Source: Anniella stebbinsi (lineage: Eukaryota > Chordata > Lepidosauria > Squamata > Anniellidae). From it: 64,000 nt of DNA. The DNA lies in assembly GCA_029215795.1 (NCBI GenBank), contig JARDYH010000002.1:6949501-7013500 (forward strand). The letters are read 5' to 3'. How positions within the stretch are numbered: position 1 is the first letter of the stretch; each line of letters opens with the position of its first letter. A program made the translations under genes and the position numbers. Below the pieces are notes generated by a model. The model saw only the letters and a list, made by a program, of their open reading frames with translations, was not told where the DNA came from and ran no database searches. Positions 54,065-64,000 of the stretch are shown here, one piece after another.

Positions 54065-55542
54065 CCATAGCGGTCAATGGGATGTACTCCGAGATATGTG
54101 TGTATAGGATCACAGCCTTAATGACTCAATGGCTGCTTTTGTACAAATGAAACTCTTACATGAGAGGTGGTGCTATTATTAAACTTTCAAGTGTTCTAAT
54201 GGAACTCTCACTTCCTCGGTATACAAGCTGCAATTATCACTGTGTTATCTTCCGGAAGGGATATTTATCTTCACAGCATGATCGCAAAGACAAATCCTAA
54301 AGTTTAAAATTCAAAAGTGCTTACCACGGGGCATTATGATAAGACAACAAAACAATGAAATAAAAATAAAGCTGTCAATGGGTTGGTGGGAGAACCAAAC
54401 ACCACCTTTAAATATATACAAATCAATTATTGAGCTTCTTAATTGAAATATATTTCATAAAAAGGCTGTGTTGCCAACAGATTGTTGTATTTTCAGACAC
54501 AGTTTTCTTAAATAATAATCATAATAATGGTTATTTTAAGGAGGCCCTTTTCACTCCCTGTAGCTTTCCAGAAATATAGGGAACATTCTTGAACAGCAGC
54601 AGAATACAGCACTTTGAGCCATAATAGTCAACATAACAATTAGTACAGTTTGTTACAGGAATGGGAAAGGTTGAGGACAGAACTATATTCAAGGAATCTG
54701 CTAAATACAGTACTAGAAAGGAAGGCTTATTCAACATGGCTTTTGCTCATCCGAAGGGAAGCAATGCCACACAGCAGCTGTTGAAGGAATAGCAGCGACA
54801 AAAACTGGCCATACTTGGCTGCAGAAAACGGCTCTCAACAGACTGCTTTCTTTGCTTTGATTTCTGAAATGTTCGACAATGGCCTTAAATGCATCACAAG
54901 CTTTGAGTCTCCGGAGCATCAGAGAGCAACTCCTGCATTTCTAAAGTCATGGGGTACAACTAGGGTTGGTTTTGAAACTGCCCCCGTACAAAATTCTCCC
55001 TGGAAATTGGTCTTGTTTCAAAATCTCCTCCATCATTCCATTCGTTATTTCTGAATTTTGTAGAGAGCTACATATGTGCGGTCTGTTGCAGCATTCGATT
55101 CCTTCCATTCCTTAAGATATTACCCATGCATACATAAGTGTACATGGATAAAATACAGCAAAACTAAAATAAAATAAAAATGAAATGATCATATATTTAT
55201 TTGCATCAAAATTCGTTTTGCATAGCATTTTAACCGATGCACAGAAACACATGTCTGCATCAGTAAAACACTGCACAAAAAGCATCTTGATGCAATTATA
55301 TGCACAATCACATCATGTTTGCTTGTTTGTGGTGTTTTGTTCATGTGCAAATGTGTAACCAAGCAGGGGGAAATGGTGCAAATGAGCTGAAGGGGCTGAA
55401 AACTTCAAGCACACTGAGAATGCAGTGAAATTAAATTTAGAAATTCTCTTAATTAAACCGGAAACCATAAGGAATGGAACATAGAGCAGAGAAAACCATG
55501 TAAGCACAAAAAGTTTCCAGCAAAAGACAAGCTCAGAGTGAA
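54065..55542. other. unassigned DNA; repeat-free part 54130-54500
   Basis: No gene is supported. The AT-rich segment 54130-54500 has no recognised repeat and could be conserved non-coding sequence; this is only a guess from its texture. Confidence 0.25.
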
Positions 55543-55578
<36 letters not shown>

Positions 55579-56090
55579 TATTGTTATTTATTACATTTAT
55601 ATACTGCTCCATAGCTGAAGCTCTCTGGGCAGTTTACAAAGACTAAAAACAATGAAGATTAAAAACTGATATAAAAAAATTAAAACTATAAAAAGCCTAA
55701 AAAAAAGATTACATACGATATCCATTTAAAAACAAGTATTCTGCATCAAAACAAAAACCCTCCACATATGCTATTAAATGCCTGGGAGAAGATAACAGTG
55801 CTATCTTGGTGCCGAAAAGATAACAATGTCGGCACCAGGTGGGCCTTGTCAGGGAGATCATTCCAAAATTGGGGGGCCACCACTGAGAAGGCTCTCCCCC
55901 TTGTTGCCATCCTCCAAGCTTCCCTCAGAGTAGGCACCTGGAGGAGGACCTTAGATGTTGAATGTAGTGTTTAAGTTGGGAGAGACGTTCCATCAGGTAT
56001 TGTAGTCCCAAGCCATGTAAGGCTTTGTAGGTTAAAACCAGCACCTTGAATCAGGCCCGGAAACATACAGGCAGCCAGTTGGAGGTTCAA
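55543..56090 (-). pseudogene. L2-clade LINE 3' end (copy i)
   Basis: (ATT)n at 55543-55579 marks the tail. 'gctccatagctgaagctctc' and 'tgggcagtttacaaag' are the 3' end in reverse. The minus-strand frame around 55746-55937 reads RGRAFSVVAPQFWNDLPDKA and LVPTLLSF, matching the C-terminus of 7060-8295 (RERAFSVVAPQLWNDLSDKA). The sequence continues to about 56090 ('gccttacatggcttgggact' in reverse). Confidence 0.85.
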
Positions 56091-57074
56091 GTGAAACATA
56101 ACTAAGAGAACTCTGTTCACGTCACTTCTTTCACTTGAACTGGTCAAAGAAATAAAGCTTTGCACATTAGCACTGGCTGCAGGGCATACAGTAGCGAGAT
56201 ATGGTGTGTGTGTGTGTGTGGGGGGGAGATAGTGTTGATGGCCCAGGATCATGGCCCTCCTCAGAGGAAAGGATCAAGGTTGGTGATGATCCTAGGAGAG
56301 GCTTCTGTGGAGGAGGCACCACAGCAGGCTTTGAGACATCTATCATTTGTTTAAAAGAAGATAATCTGCCCCCATGCGTTGGGGTGTTGGGAAAGTCCAT
56401 GGGGGTGGGGAAGTCTATGGGGGAGGGGGATGTCCAGCAGATCACCTGGGGTTGTGAGTAGGGGTGGGCAACAGCAGCTTGGTGAGGGCTTGACAAAGCC
56501 GGGCACAGATGAGTCTATCCACTCCTATCCATGAGAGAACAAGAGCCCAACAGGACTCTCCACCATGTAGCAAGTCTAGGGCTCCAGGATACATTGCAAG
56601 CTAGCTGGATGCCTTAGTAGAATGACACAGCCCCTTTAATTTCCAAGCAGGCTCCTATACCTATCTTTGCCAGACTATATAATGCAGGATTGAGGAATCC
56701 CCCAGCCCCTGCCTACTGGAGTCTAACGAGAGAGTGGGGAGGCTATTATGGAGTCAAATCCCTGCTGTTATCACCAAGCAGTGATTGGAGGTAACCGTGG
56801 GGATTTCCCCTTGCTGGGTACACAGCTCACCCTTCCAATTGAGAGGGAAAGAAGTGTGCTAAATGCTTCCTTTGCTGATACACTGAGAAAGCCTGCCTGC
56901 ACTTAAGCCTGGGATTGCCTGGGAAAAACCAAGCTGGCTCAGACCCCATTGGTCTTCTAATGGAAGGTGACCAAGGAATGAAAGGGACTGATCCAATATG
57001 ACTTCATTCTACTCTTATGTCCTCTACATGAGAAACATAAGGGCAGAGCAAAGGCTTAATCCCCTTCAAGATTC
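56091..57074. other. unassigned DNA with a short GT run
   Basis: (GT)n at 56202-56220 followed by G-rich sequence. Nothing else recognised. Confidence 0.3.
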
Positions 57075-57192
57075 AGCTGGTCCATCATCTGTCAGGGATG
57101 CTTTAAGGTGGATTCCTTCACTTAGCAGGGGGTTGGACTCGATGGCCTTATAGTCCCCTTCCAACTCTACTCTTCTATGTTTCTACGATTCC
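57075..57192 (+). repeat. CR1 LINE 3' terminus
   Basis: 'gtcagggatgctttaaggtg', 'gggggttggactcgatggcc' and 'ccccttccaactctactctt' end in an imperfect octamer tail (ctatgtttctacgattcc). Confidence 0.88.
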
Positions 57193-58026
57193 TTCCACTG
57201 ACACCTTCCACTGGAGGAGCAAAGGGAATGTTCCCAACTTGGCTTTGCCAGGGAAAACCCAGGGGAAGTGAAACAGAACTGGCATGGCAGTGGGAACCTA
57301 ATGATGACACACAGTAGGCCCCCACCCTTGGTCTTAGCTGTTGCACAGGGAAGAGGTAGAAGAACAATATAAATCCCAAACAACAACAACAACCCAAATA
57401 TAAAGCATCAGGAGAAAGTCTTAGATCTGCCCACTAGCAGCTGTTCTGGGTTTCTTTGACATAGTTAGGCATTTAATGAAATGCAGTTGCCCCAAGAACA
57501 GCCTGAAAATGATGCAGCCCATTCCACCACTTCATGCTACCTAATGCATAGACTAGGCCTCAACCTGAAGCTTGCACATAGAGGTCTCTCCATGGTCCCG
57601 AATCTCAGCTGCCTAATGTGCACCAGACCACACCTGGTCAGACTATCCCCACAGGTTCCACCCTAGAACAAGACAGTTAGACACCAGAAGGCTCAAATGT
57701 GGAGCTCTGAAGTTCAGACATTGTTGGTTCTATGCATCACCAGGGTTGCTGGTCAAGAGAAGAAACAACCATCTCTCAAGCCAGAAAACCACAGCCCAAA
57801 GTCCTAGCTGGGGAAATCAGGTGATATGAGGCAGCCAATCATGCTCTGTTCCCTGCATTAAAACTCTGATATGCTACTCTTTTCTCCTTTTAGATGAATT
57901 GACTAACCATGTGAAGATGAACCTTCCCCCTCCATTCAATGAAAAGGTGACCGTACAAAAGCACCACACATGCTAAGTTAACCCCTGATGCAGTGCTTGC
58001 CACTGGCCATAAGCCTTTGGCAGCCA
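57193..58026. other. unassigned DNA
   Basis: A short (CAA)n lies at 57379-57392. No gene or known repeat. Confidence 0.3.
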
Positions 58027-59588
58027 TGAGAGAACATAGACTCATAAAATCATAAAATAGTAGAGTTGGAAGGGGCCTCTAAGGCCATCGAGTCTAAGCC
58101 CCTGTTCAATGCAGGAATCCACTTTAAAGCATACCTGACAGATAGTTTTCCAGCTGCCTTTTGAAGGCCTCTAATATGGGAAAACCCACCACCTCCCTAG
58201 GTACTTGGTTCCATTGTTGTACTGCTGTAACAGTCAGGAAGCTTTTCCTGATGTCCAGCCAGAATCTGTCTTCCTGTAACTTGAGCCCATTATTCCGTGT
58301 CCTGCACTCTGGGTTGATCGGGAAGAGATCCTGGCCCTCCTCCGTGTGACAACCTTTCAAGTATTTGAAGAGTGCTCTCATTTCCCCCCTCAGTCTTCTC
58401 TTCTCCAGGCTAAACATGCCCAGTTCTTTCAGTCTCTCCTCATAGGGCTTTGTTTCCAGATCCCTAATCATCCTCGTTGTCCTCCTCTGAACACGCTCCA
58501 GCTTGTCTGCATCTCTCTTGACGTGTGCTGCCCAGAACTAGGTAAAATACTCAAGATGGGTCCTAACCAGTGCCGAAAATAGGGGAACCAGTACCTCGCG
58601 CAATTTGGAAGCTATACTTCTATTAATGTAGCCCAAAATCGCAGTGGCTTTATTTGTAGCCACATCACACTGTTGGCTCATATTGGCTTGTATTCTACAA
58701 CAATTCCAAGATTCTTCTCGCTTGTAATATTGCTGAGCCAAGAATCCCCCATCTTGCAACTGTGCATTTGGTTTCTTTTTCCTAGGTGTAGAACTTGGCA
58801 TTTATCCCTATTACATTTCATTCTGTTGTCTTCAGCCCAGCGCTCCAGTCTATCAAGATCACTTTAGAGTTTGCTTCTGTCTTCCAGGGTATTAGTGATC
58901 CCACCCAATTTTGTGTCGTCTGCAAATTTGATAAACATTCCCTGCATGTCCTTGTCCAAATCAATGATAAAAAACATTGAAGAGCACTGAGCCCAGGATT
59001 GAGCCCTGCAGTACCCCGCTCGTTACCTCCCCCCAATGTGAGAAAGTACCACTGATAAGCACTCTTTGAGTCCGATTCTGTAGCCAACTGTGGATCCACC
59101 TAATAGTTGTTCCATCTAGCCCACTTTTTACTAGTTTGTTAATCAGAATGTTATGGGGCACTTTGTCAAATGCTTTGCTGAAATCAAGATATACTATGTG
59201 CACAGTATTCCCACAGTCCACAAGGGATGTTACCCGATCAAAAAATGAGATCAGATTAGTCTGACAGGATTTGTTCTTGACAATTCCATGCTGTCTTCTA
59301 GTAATCACTGCATCGTTTTGAAGGTGCTTACAGATTGACTTCTTTATAATCTGCTCCAAAAAAATTTCAGGGATGGATGTCAGACTGACTGTTCTGTAAT
59401 TCCCAGGTTCCTCCTTTTTGCCCTTCTTGAAGATAGGACAACATTATCCCTCCTCCAGTCATCGGGCACTTCACCCATCTTCCCTGATTTCGCAAAGATA
59501 ATAGACAGTGGTTCTTAGAGTTCTTCTGCCAGCTCCTTTATTACTCTAGGGTGCAGTTCGTCAGGCCCTTGAGATTTGAACTCGTTCT
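58027..59588 (-). pseudogene. CR1 LINE, 5'-truncated ORF2 with decayed reverse transcriptase
   Basis: Minus strand. From 59588 downward the sequence enters before the RT ('gtgcccgatgactggaggag' type linker), then a frame 59359-58961 carries the palm: VYLDFSKAFDKVPHNIL (motif A, aspartates kept), WIHSWLQNRTQRVLISG, and GVLQGSILGSVLFNVF (motif B, consensus GVPQGSVLGP altered). The next frame would hold FADDTK; here it reads ICRRHKIGWDH after a shift. Thumb sequence follows at 58801-58538 (LGYINRSIASKLREVLVPL). The ORF2 C-terminus at 58471-58124 reads SLEKRRLRGEMRALFKYLKG, FWLDIRKSF and a YLSGML end with an in-frame stop. The 3' untranslated region and octamer tail end at 58027 on the low side. 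Several frameshifts; inactive. Confidence 0.93.
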
Positions 59589-59705
59589 AAGAAACATAGC
59601 TTGCCTGAGCTGCTATTTGAAGCAAATAATGCTTTTGATAGTCCAGTTCTGGGCAGGTATATCCAGAAGTATGTCCCACTGAGTTTAATAGGATTTACTC
59701 CCAGA
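59589..59705. other. old interspersed repeat, left half
   Basis: 'gtcccactgagtttaatagg' and 'atttactcccaga' resume at 60377 after the inserted element. Confidence 0.4.
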
Positions 59706-60376
59706 CAGGAATAGGGATGTCCATTGCTGGGAAATGTTTTTTGCATCTCTGAGCCAAGCTGCAGGCTGTTTCCCAAACAGAAATTTGTGAGAAATTTGTG
59801 CAAAATGAGAACCTCCCCCCACCAAAGAAGCAGAAAATCCCCAGAAAATCCATGAATTGGCCCAACTTGTTGTAGGTCAAGTCAGGTGCTACAGTGGAAA
59901 AGAAACGAAGTCTGGGGTGGAGGGTGGGTGAGCCACACACACCACAAATGGATTTATCTTTTATCCCAAGGTAAGAATTTATGAAAGATTCATTCCAGTT
60001 GATTTTTTGTTCAGGATTTACCGAGTTCACACTTTCCGGACCGAACATGGACACAGATAAAATTTGCAATCAAAATCCATATCTTTTTGACCTTGCAATG
60101 TGCTTCATGGACCTCTCCAAAATACATTCAACAGTATGCATATATTTGAAAAACGTGTATGGGAAACATGTTGAAAATATGCTTCAATCAATGGAAATAG
60201 GATGTGCACATTTCAAAGATATGCATACATTCGAAAAAATATGCATGAAAATATCCACAGTGTTTCATGTGAAAGGAAAATCTCACAATCTGATAGAAAC
60301 TTGAGTCAGAATGAGCTTCGAGATGAAATTCAGAGAAATCCATTGAGCTTGTGTTTGACTGAATTGCACATCCCTG
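59706..60376. mobile_element. hAT-type element (CAGGGATG ends, 671 bp)
   Basis: Left end CAGG, a 4-base insertion AATA, then GGGATGTCCATT; right end AATTGCACATCCCTG. Target duplication ctcccaga at 59698-59705 and 60377-60384 is perfect. The interior is non-coding and shared with 31845-32290. It lies in an old interspersed repeat that reads continuously once the element is removed. Confidence 0.82.
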
Positions 60377-61163
60377 CTCCCAGATAAATGTTAGTGTGGG
60401 TTTACACTGGAATCCTAAACAGACCTATTCACAGGTAAGCCCCAGTGAGTACAGTGGGATTTATTTCCAAATCAACATCCATAGGGTTGCCCTGCCATGT
60501 TATGTTATACCAACACTGTAATGACCCACAACACAGTTGACTTTGACATTCTGTTTCCTTTCCTGTGGGTGGAGACTGCTTGGCCATGCAGCACTCTCAA
60601 ATCCAGGTTCAGGCCTGACTGAATTTCAGGCCTCTCTGAAGGACAATGTCTAATCCTTGGCAATCGTTTAGTTTGGTGAAACTGCCAGGGTTTCATGGCT
60701 TTCTGAAAGCCTGGCACTGCCATAAAGAACAGTTTTCTTTGATATTTTTTTTCCTGGTCAAATTTAGTGATGCACATTCTAGCAGCATTAGTCAGTATAT
60801 AAAGATATATGAGGTGATGGCATACCAAATCACTGCAAAATGCAGATAGATATCAAAACAGTTTCCAGCCCAGAGTAAGGGACTTGAGAGTTATTGAGCC
60901 ATTTTGTGACTGCAGTTGTTGTTGCTCTAAGAAACCAAAACACAAAAATCCTCAGGGAGGAAATGCATTGCATGAAAAGTGTGAATGGTAAACAACAGTC
61001 TGGAAAAGATTTCAATGCAATTTAGAATTTCATGATTGCTGCCTTTATTTCAGAGGCTTTGCTGGAAATGGGTGCATTTTGATTTTAACCACAAGAATCT
61101 GTTATTGTTCTCCATTCACATGGCTTTCAAACATATGATTGCAGGATTTCAAGCACAATCAAC
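60377..61163. other. old repeat right half, then unassigned DNA
   Basis: 60377-60490 continues the old interspersed repeat ('gtgggatttatttccaaatc'). After that nothing is recognised. Confidence 0.3.
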
Positions 61164-61882
61164 TAGGGATGTGCAGAGGATCCGATCCGATCCATGATCC
61201 AGAACCGATCCAGCCAAAATCGGAATGAAAGGAAACAATTCCGATTTTAAAAAATGGAGGTCTGATTTTTTCCAATCCGATTCCTCCCCCCCAATTTTAA
61301 TCAGGAAAAATCGGAAAATAGGACCTCCATTTTTTGTGTTTTTGCCATTGGCTTGCATTATGGGAAAGAAAGCTTCCCCCCAGTGCAAGTCTATGGGGAA
61401 AACATGGTGGTGGATGAGTGGGGACCTCCACCTCCCTCCCTCCATCCCCCCACTCATGCTCCTTACCTGCTGCCTCCTCGCTGCCACCCGCTGCCGCCCG
61501 CTGGTCCCTTCTACTGAGAAACAGGCTTTGCGGCCTGCCTCTCAGTAGAAGGGACCAGCAGGCGGCAGCGGATGGAAGAGGATGGCCCTGGCAGGTAAAG
61601 AGCATGAGTGGGGGGGAGGGACAGGGAGGGAAGGGGAGTTAGGTCCCCACTCACCTGCTCCCATGTTTTCCGCATAGACTTGCATTTATTTTCCCCAATG
61701 CAAGCCTATGGCGAAAACACCTAAAATGGTGTCCGATCCAAAAATTGGATGTCCGATTTTCAGATCAGAATCAAATCTGATCTGATCTGCGGGACCTCCG
61801 ATTTTGTCCGATCCGATTGAGGGCAAAATCTGAGGTCCCAATTCTGATTCCAATACAATTCTTCTTCCCGTGCACACCCCTA
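61164..61882 (-). mobile_element. GATCGG-related hAT-type palindromic element, copy 7 (719 bp, variant core)
   Basis: Ends are TAGGGATGTGCAG and GTGCACACCCCTA. Target duplication caatcaac at 61156-61163 and 61883-61890 is perfect. Subterminal blocks have GATCCGATCCGATC and GATCTGATCTGATC words. The core has a hairpin TCTACTGAGAAACAGGC / GCCTGCCTCTCAGTAGA at 61510-61553, comparable with 28718-28751 in copy 5, and 'cttgcatt' plus 'gcaagtctatggggaaaaca' remnants of the longer palindrome. No CATCA-centred module. Non-coding. Confidence 0.92.
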
Positions 61883-62022
61883 CAATCAACACTGATAAGA
61901 CTTTTGGGGCACAATTCAAGCAAAGTTAAGTCTTTCCAAATTCTGCTGAGTTAAGGGAAAGAGAATTAAGTATGTACTTAATTTCCCCATTAAGGCCAGT
62001 GTACCTTAAAAATGAATTGTTC

Positions 62023-62227
62023 TGTTCAGACAACACACCAAGCCATGGTTAGGCCACTAATCCTTTTGCAGTAAATGGTTCGTGAGCATGTTTAAACCCT
62101 GGTTATGTAACCACATGGTTAGGAATGGCTCACACAACACACTTAGTCATGGTTCTCATGGCAGACTAAGCCATAAGGTTTAGCTTAAAATGCTTAACCA
62201 CCATGACTTAGTGTATCATCTAAACAG
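62023..62227. mobile_element. CTGTTCAGAC-family TIR element (copy 2)
   Basis: Left end CTGTTCAGACAACACACCAA and right end 'gtatcatctaaacag' are imperfect inverted repeats. The interior 'gccactaatccttttgcag', 'gtttaaaccctggttatgta' and 'aaaatgcttaaccaccatga' matches the two halves of 12787-13750. No target duplication was resolved. Confidence 0.7.
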
Positions 62228-63592
62228 TCTATATAGGGTCTATATTGTTGGCTAGTTTATGGCTAGTTACAGTTATGTCCAATTACATGGCCAATTCTGG
62301 CTAGTTACACATTGTGGCTAGTTATGAACAAAATTTGCATAAATTCCACAAATTATAGACTCAATTTCTTTAAACGGCAATTTTTTAAAAAATGAGAAAG
62401 TTCTTGCAAGCTGAGCTGGGAGCTCTGGTGAAATCTGATGAGTCCATGACAGCCATACATTAACACATGTGCACCCTTGCAAATGACTGAAACTGCACAA
62501 ATCCCGCTCCCCAAAACACTGAAATAAAATGATCCACAGGTCTGCAGAATCCACACATGTCAAGGGGGGGGGGAGGAATCCATAGCAGATTCTGCAGGTT
62601 GGATCAGAGAAATCCAAACAGATTTGAATCCATTTCAGATTTCTCTGACATCCTTCATGCATACAGATACATAGAACAGAGAGAGGTGTGGGAAGAAGGA
62701 AATATTCTGGGTTTTTGAGGGGGGGGGTTGTTTTGAAAAATAGATGATAATTGTCAAACCCAAATCTAAATTGAGTCAGGAGGAGATTGTCCATCATGCC
62801 TTCCTGTGCACACACACACACTTAAAAGAGTTATAAAACTGTTCTAGGGATTGTGTGTATGGTGATATTTCAGTCACTAGTCAACTAGCTCTGTTAGCAT
62901 CACCCCCTCTCACATACACATTAAAAAGAACCACCACAGCTCACTATGAGGAAGGAACTAGATTTTGTGGCATGCCAGGCTCACTGTTTTGTAAATGTTG
63001 TGTCTTTTAAGTGTCTACACACACACACACACACACACACACCATTGCTGGGATCTGACATCCTTTCTATCTTATTGGCATAAATTCAAACTTCTGGGAA
63101 GACAGTGCATCAAGGAGGGAAAAGACTTATTATAACTGATAGCTCTCATTCTTGCCGATGTTTGTATTTTCTGCTAAATATCCCAGCCAGAGGCAATGGG
63201 GCTTAAAGCTGATTTACACCATTCTGGGTCACTTCCACAGCCACTAAAGAATTGCTGCAGCAGGAAGGGAAGAAAAAAATTACACTACTCAGCGTTTTTT
63301 TTAGCTTCCTCCACCCTGTCTCTGTAATAGATTCTCCCCCTCCCGCTTTGCCAAACTTTTTAGGATTTCCATACAACAGAAATCATGAATTGTGTGGATT
63401 ATCTCTTGGTAACAGCAAACATCAAAAGCAAAAAATGAAAGTCTGAACTATGTCCAAATCACCTTTCAAAAATAAATTATAATAAAAAATAGACAGACAT
63501 TAAAAAAAAAGAACCAATGTGGAATCTAAATGGTGCATGCTCCAGCCTAATGTGAAGAATTTAGTCACTGATTATAGTGTGAGAGAGTTAAT
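62228..63592. other. unassigned DNA with (CA)n runs
   Basis: (CA)n at 62807-62820 and 63016-63042. 'ggctagtta' is repeated several times at 62250-62322. The minus-strand frame 62318-62821 has no recognisable domain. Confidence 0.35.
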
Positions 63593-64000
63593 TAGGGTGA
63601 CCATATTTGGCAAACCAAAAAAGAGGACATTGTGTGTGTGGGGGGGGCAGGAAACAGCTTTCTAGGGTCTCAGAAAAGCATGTCATTCCTCCCCGCCACT
63701 TTAAAGGCCCCAATTGGAGTGGAGGAGGGGAAAGTGTGCCAGTCACGCCCCCCCCCCCACTTCTCCAATCGGGGCATTTTCTACAATGCCTGGGAATGGC
63801 ATGCTTTCAAGGCCCTTATTGGAGCAGTGGGAGGGAAATGACGAACCTCCATAAACCACGTCATTCCTTCCCACCATGCTAATGGTGCCATTAAAGGGGG
63901 AAGTGTGTATTTCCAGGACATTGTAGAAAATTACAGAAAATCCCTCCTGAGACCTAGGATAGAACAAAAACCAGGACAAATCCGGGTAAAACCTGACAGG
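63593..64000. mobile_element. TAGGGTGACCATATT-ended element, cut by the window edge
   Basis: Left end TAGGGTGACCATATTTGGCA then 'aaccaaaaaagaggaca' matches 22728. The tail 'aaccaggacaaatccgggta' near 63970 looks like the beginning of the complementary right end, which would lie past 64000. A GC-rich interior repeats 'gtcattcctcccc' motifs. Non-coding. Confidence 0.55.

Noticed and set aside
1..64000. a CRISPR array, bacterial operon or integrated prokaryotic element
   Set aside because: Direct repeats here are microsatellites or transposon modules; the LINE, SINE and hAT content is that of a vertebrate genome.

Overview
The window looks like intergenic or intronic DNA from a squamate reptile (lizard or snake); the species cannot be named. 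The basis is the repeat mix: CR1-type LINEs with their octamer 3' tails, many L2-clade LINE 3' ends, a Penelope-like element, tRNA-derived and 5S-derived SINE pieces, and many short inverted-repeat DNA transposons with 8-bp target duplications of the hAT type. I found no host protein-coding gene that I can support. Nearly all long open frames are either decayed retrotransposon coding sequence or Arg/Pro/Gly-rich artefacts of GC-rich palindromes.

Layout. 1-10 kb: two 3' fragments of one L2 subfamily (about 0.97 and 9.5 kb), a longer frameshifted L2 with a reverse-transcriptase region (6.5-8.55 kb), CR1 tails, and a TIR element (3.6 kb). 10-21 kb: mostly unassigned DNA, then a triple-nested transposon at 12.8-13.75 kb, a Penelope-like element (14.56-15.80 kb, minus strand), a CR1 split by a 1.08-kb palindromic element, and an L2 split by a 1.25-kb relative. 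21-35 kb: further palindromic elements (21.8, 24.5, 28.3 kb), a foldback family with TAGGGTGACC ends (27.0, 33.3 kb), an inverted pair of another repeat (31.4-32.3 kb), and unassigned DNA. 35-41 kb: a TIR transposon holding an APE-type LINE, which itself holds two more palindromic elements. 41-64 kb: more foldback elements, a tRNA-SINE beside a 5S-derived fragment (46.0-46.4 kb), an old 1.1-kb foldback (50.2 kb), a GC-rich non-repetitive stretch (51.4-52.3 kb), a 1.56-kb CR1 with RT (58.0-59.6 kb, minus), and a last palindromic element (61.2 kb).

The most striking content is a family of non-autonomous elements with TAGGGRTGTGCAC ends and GATCGG-rich subterminal repeats. Seven copies lie at 13.0, 16.1, 19.2, 24.5, 28.3, 38.6 and 61.2 kb. 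Six have perfect 8-bp target duplications and one matches at 7 of 8 positions. Five carry a CpG-dense interior built from hairpin modules of about 240 bp, in varying number (a half module to four), each centred on a palindrome containing TGATGTCATCA, TGATGACATCA or TGATCA. Elements with related ends but unrelated interiors (21.8, 37.0 and 50.2 kb) suggest that one end sequence has carried several different cores. No transposase is visible, so any mobilising enzyme lies elsewhere. Coordinates of ends supported by target duplications are exact; other repeat edges are approximate.
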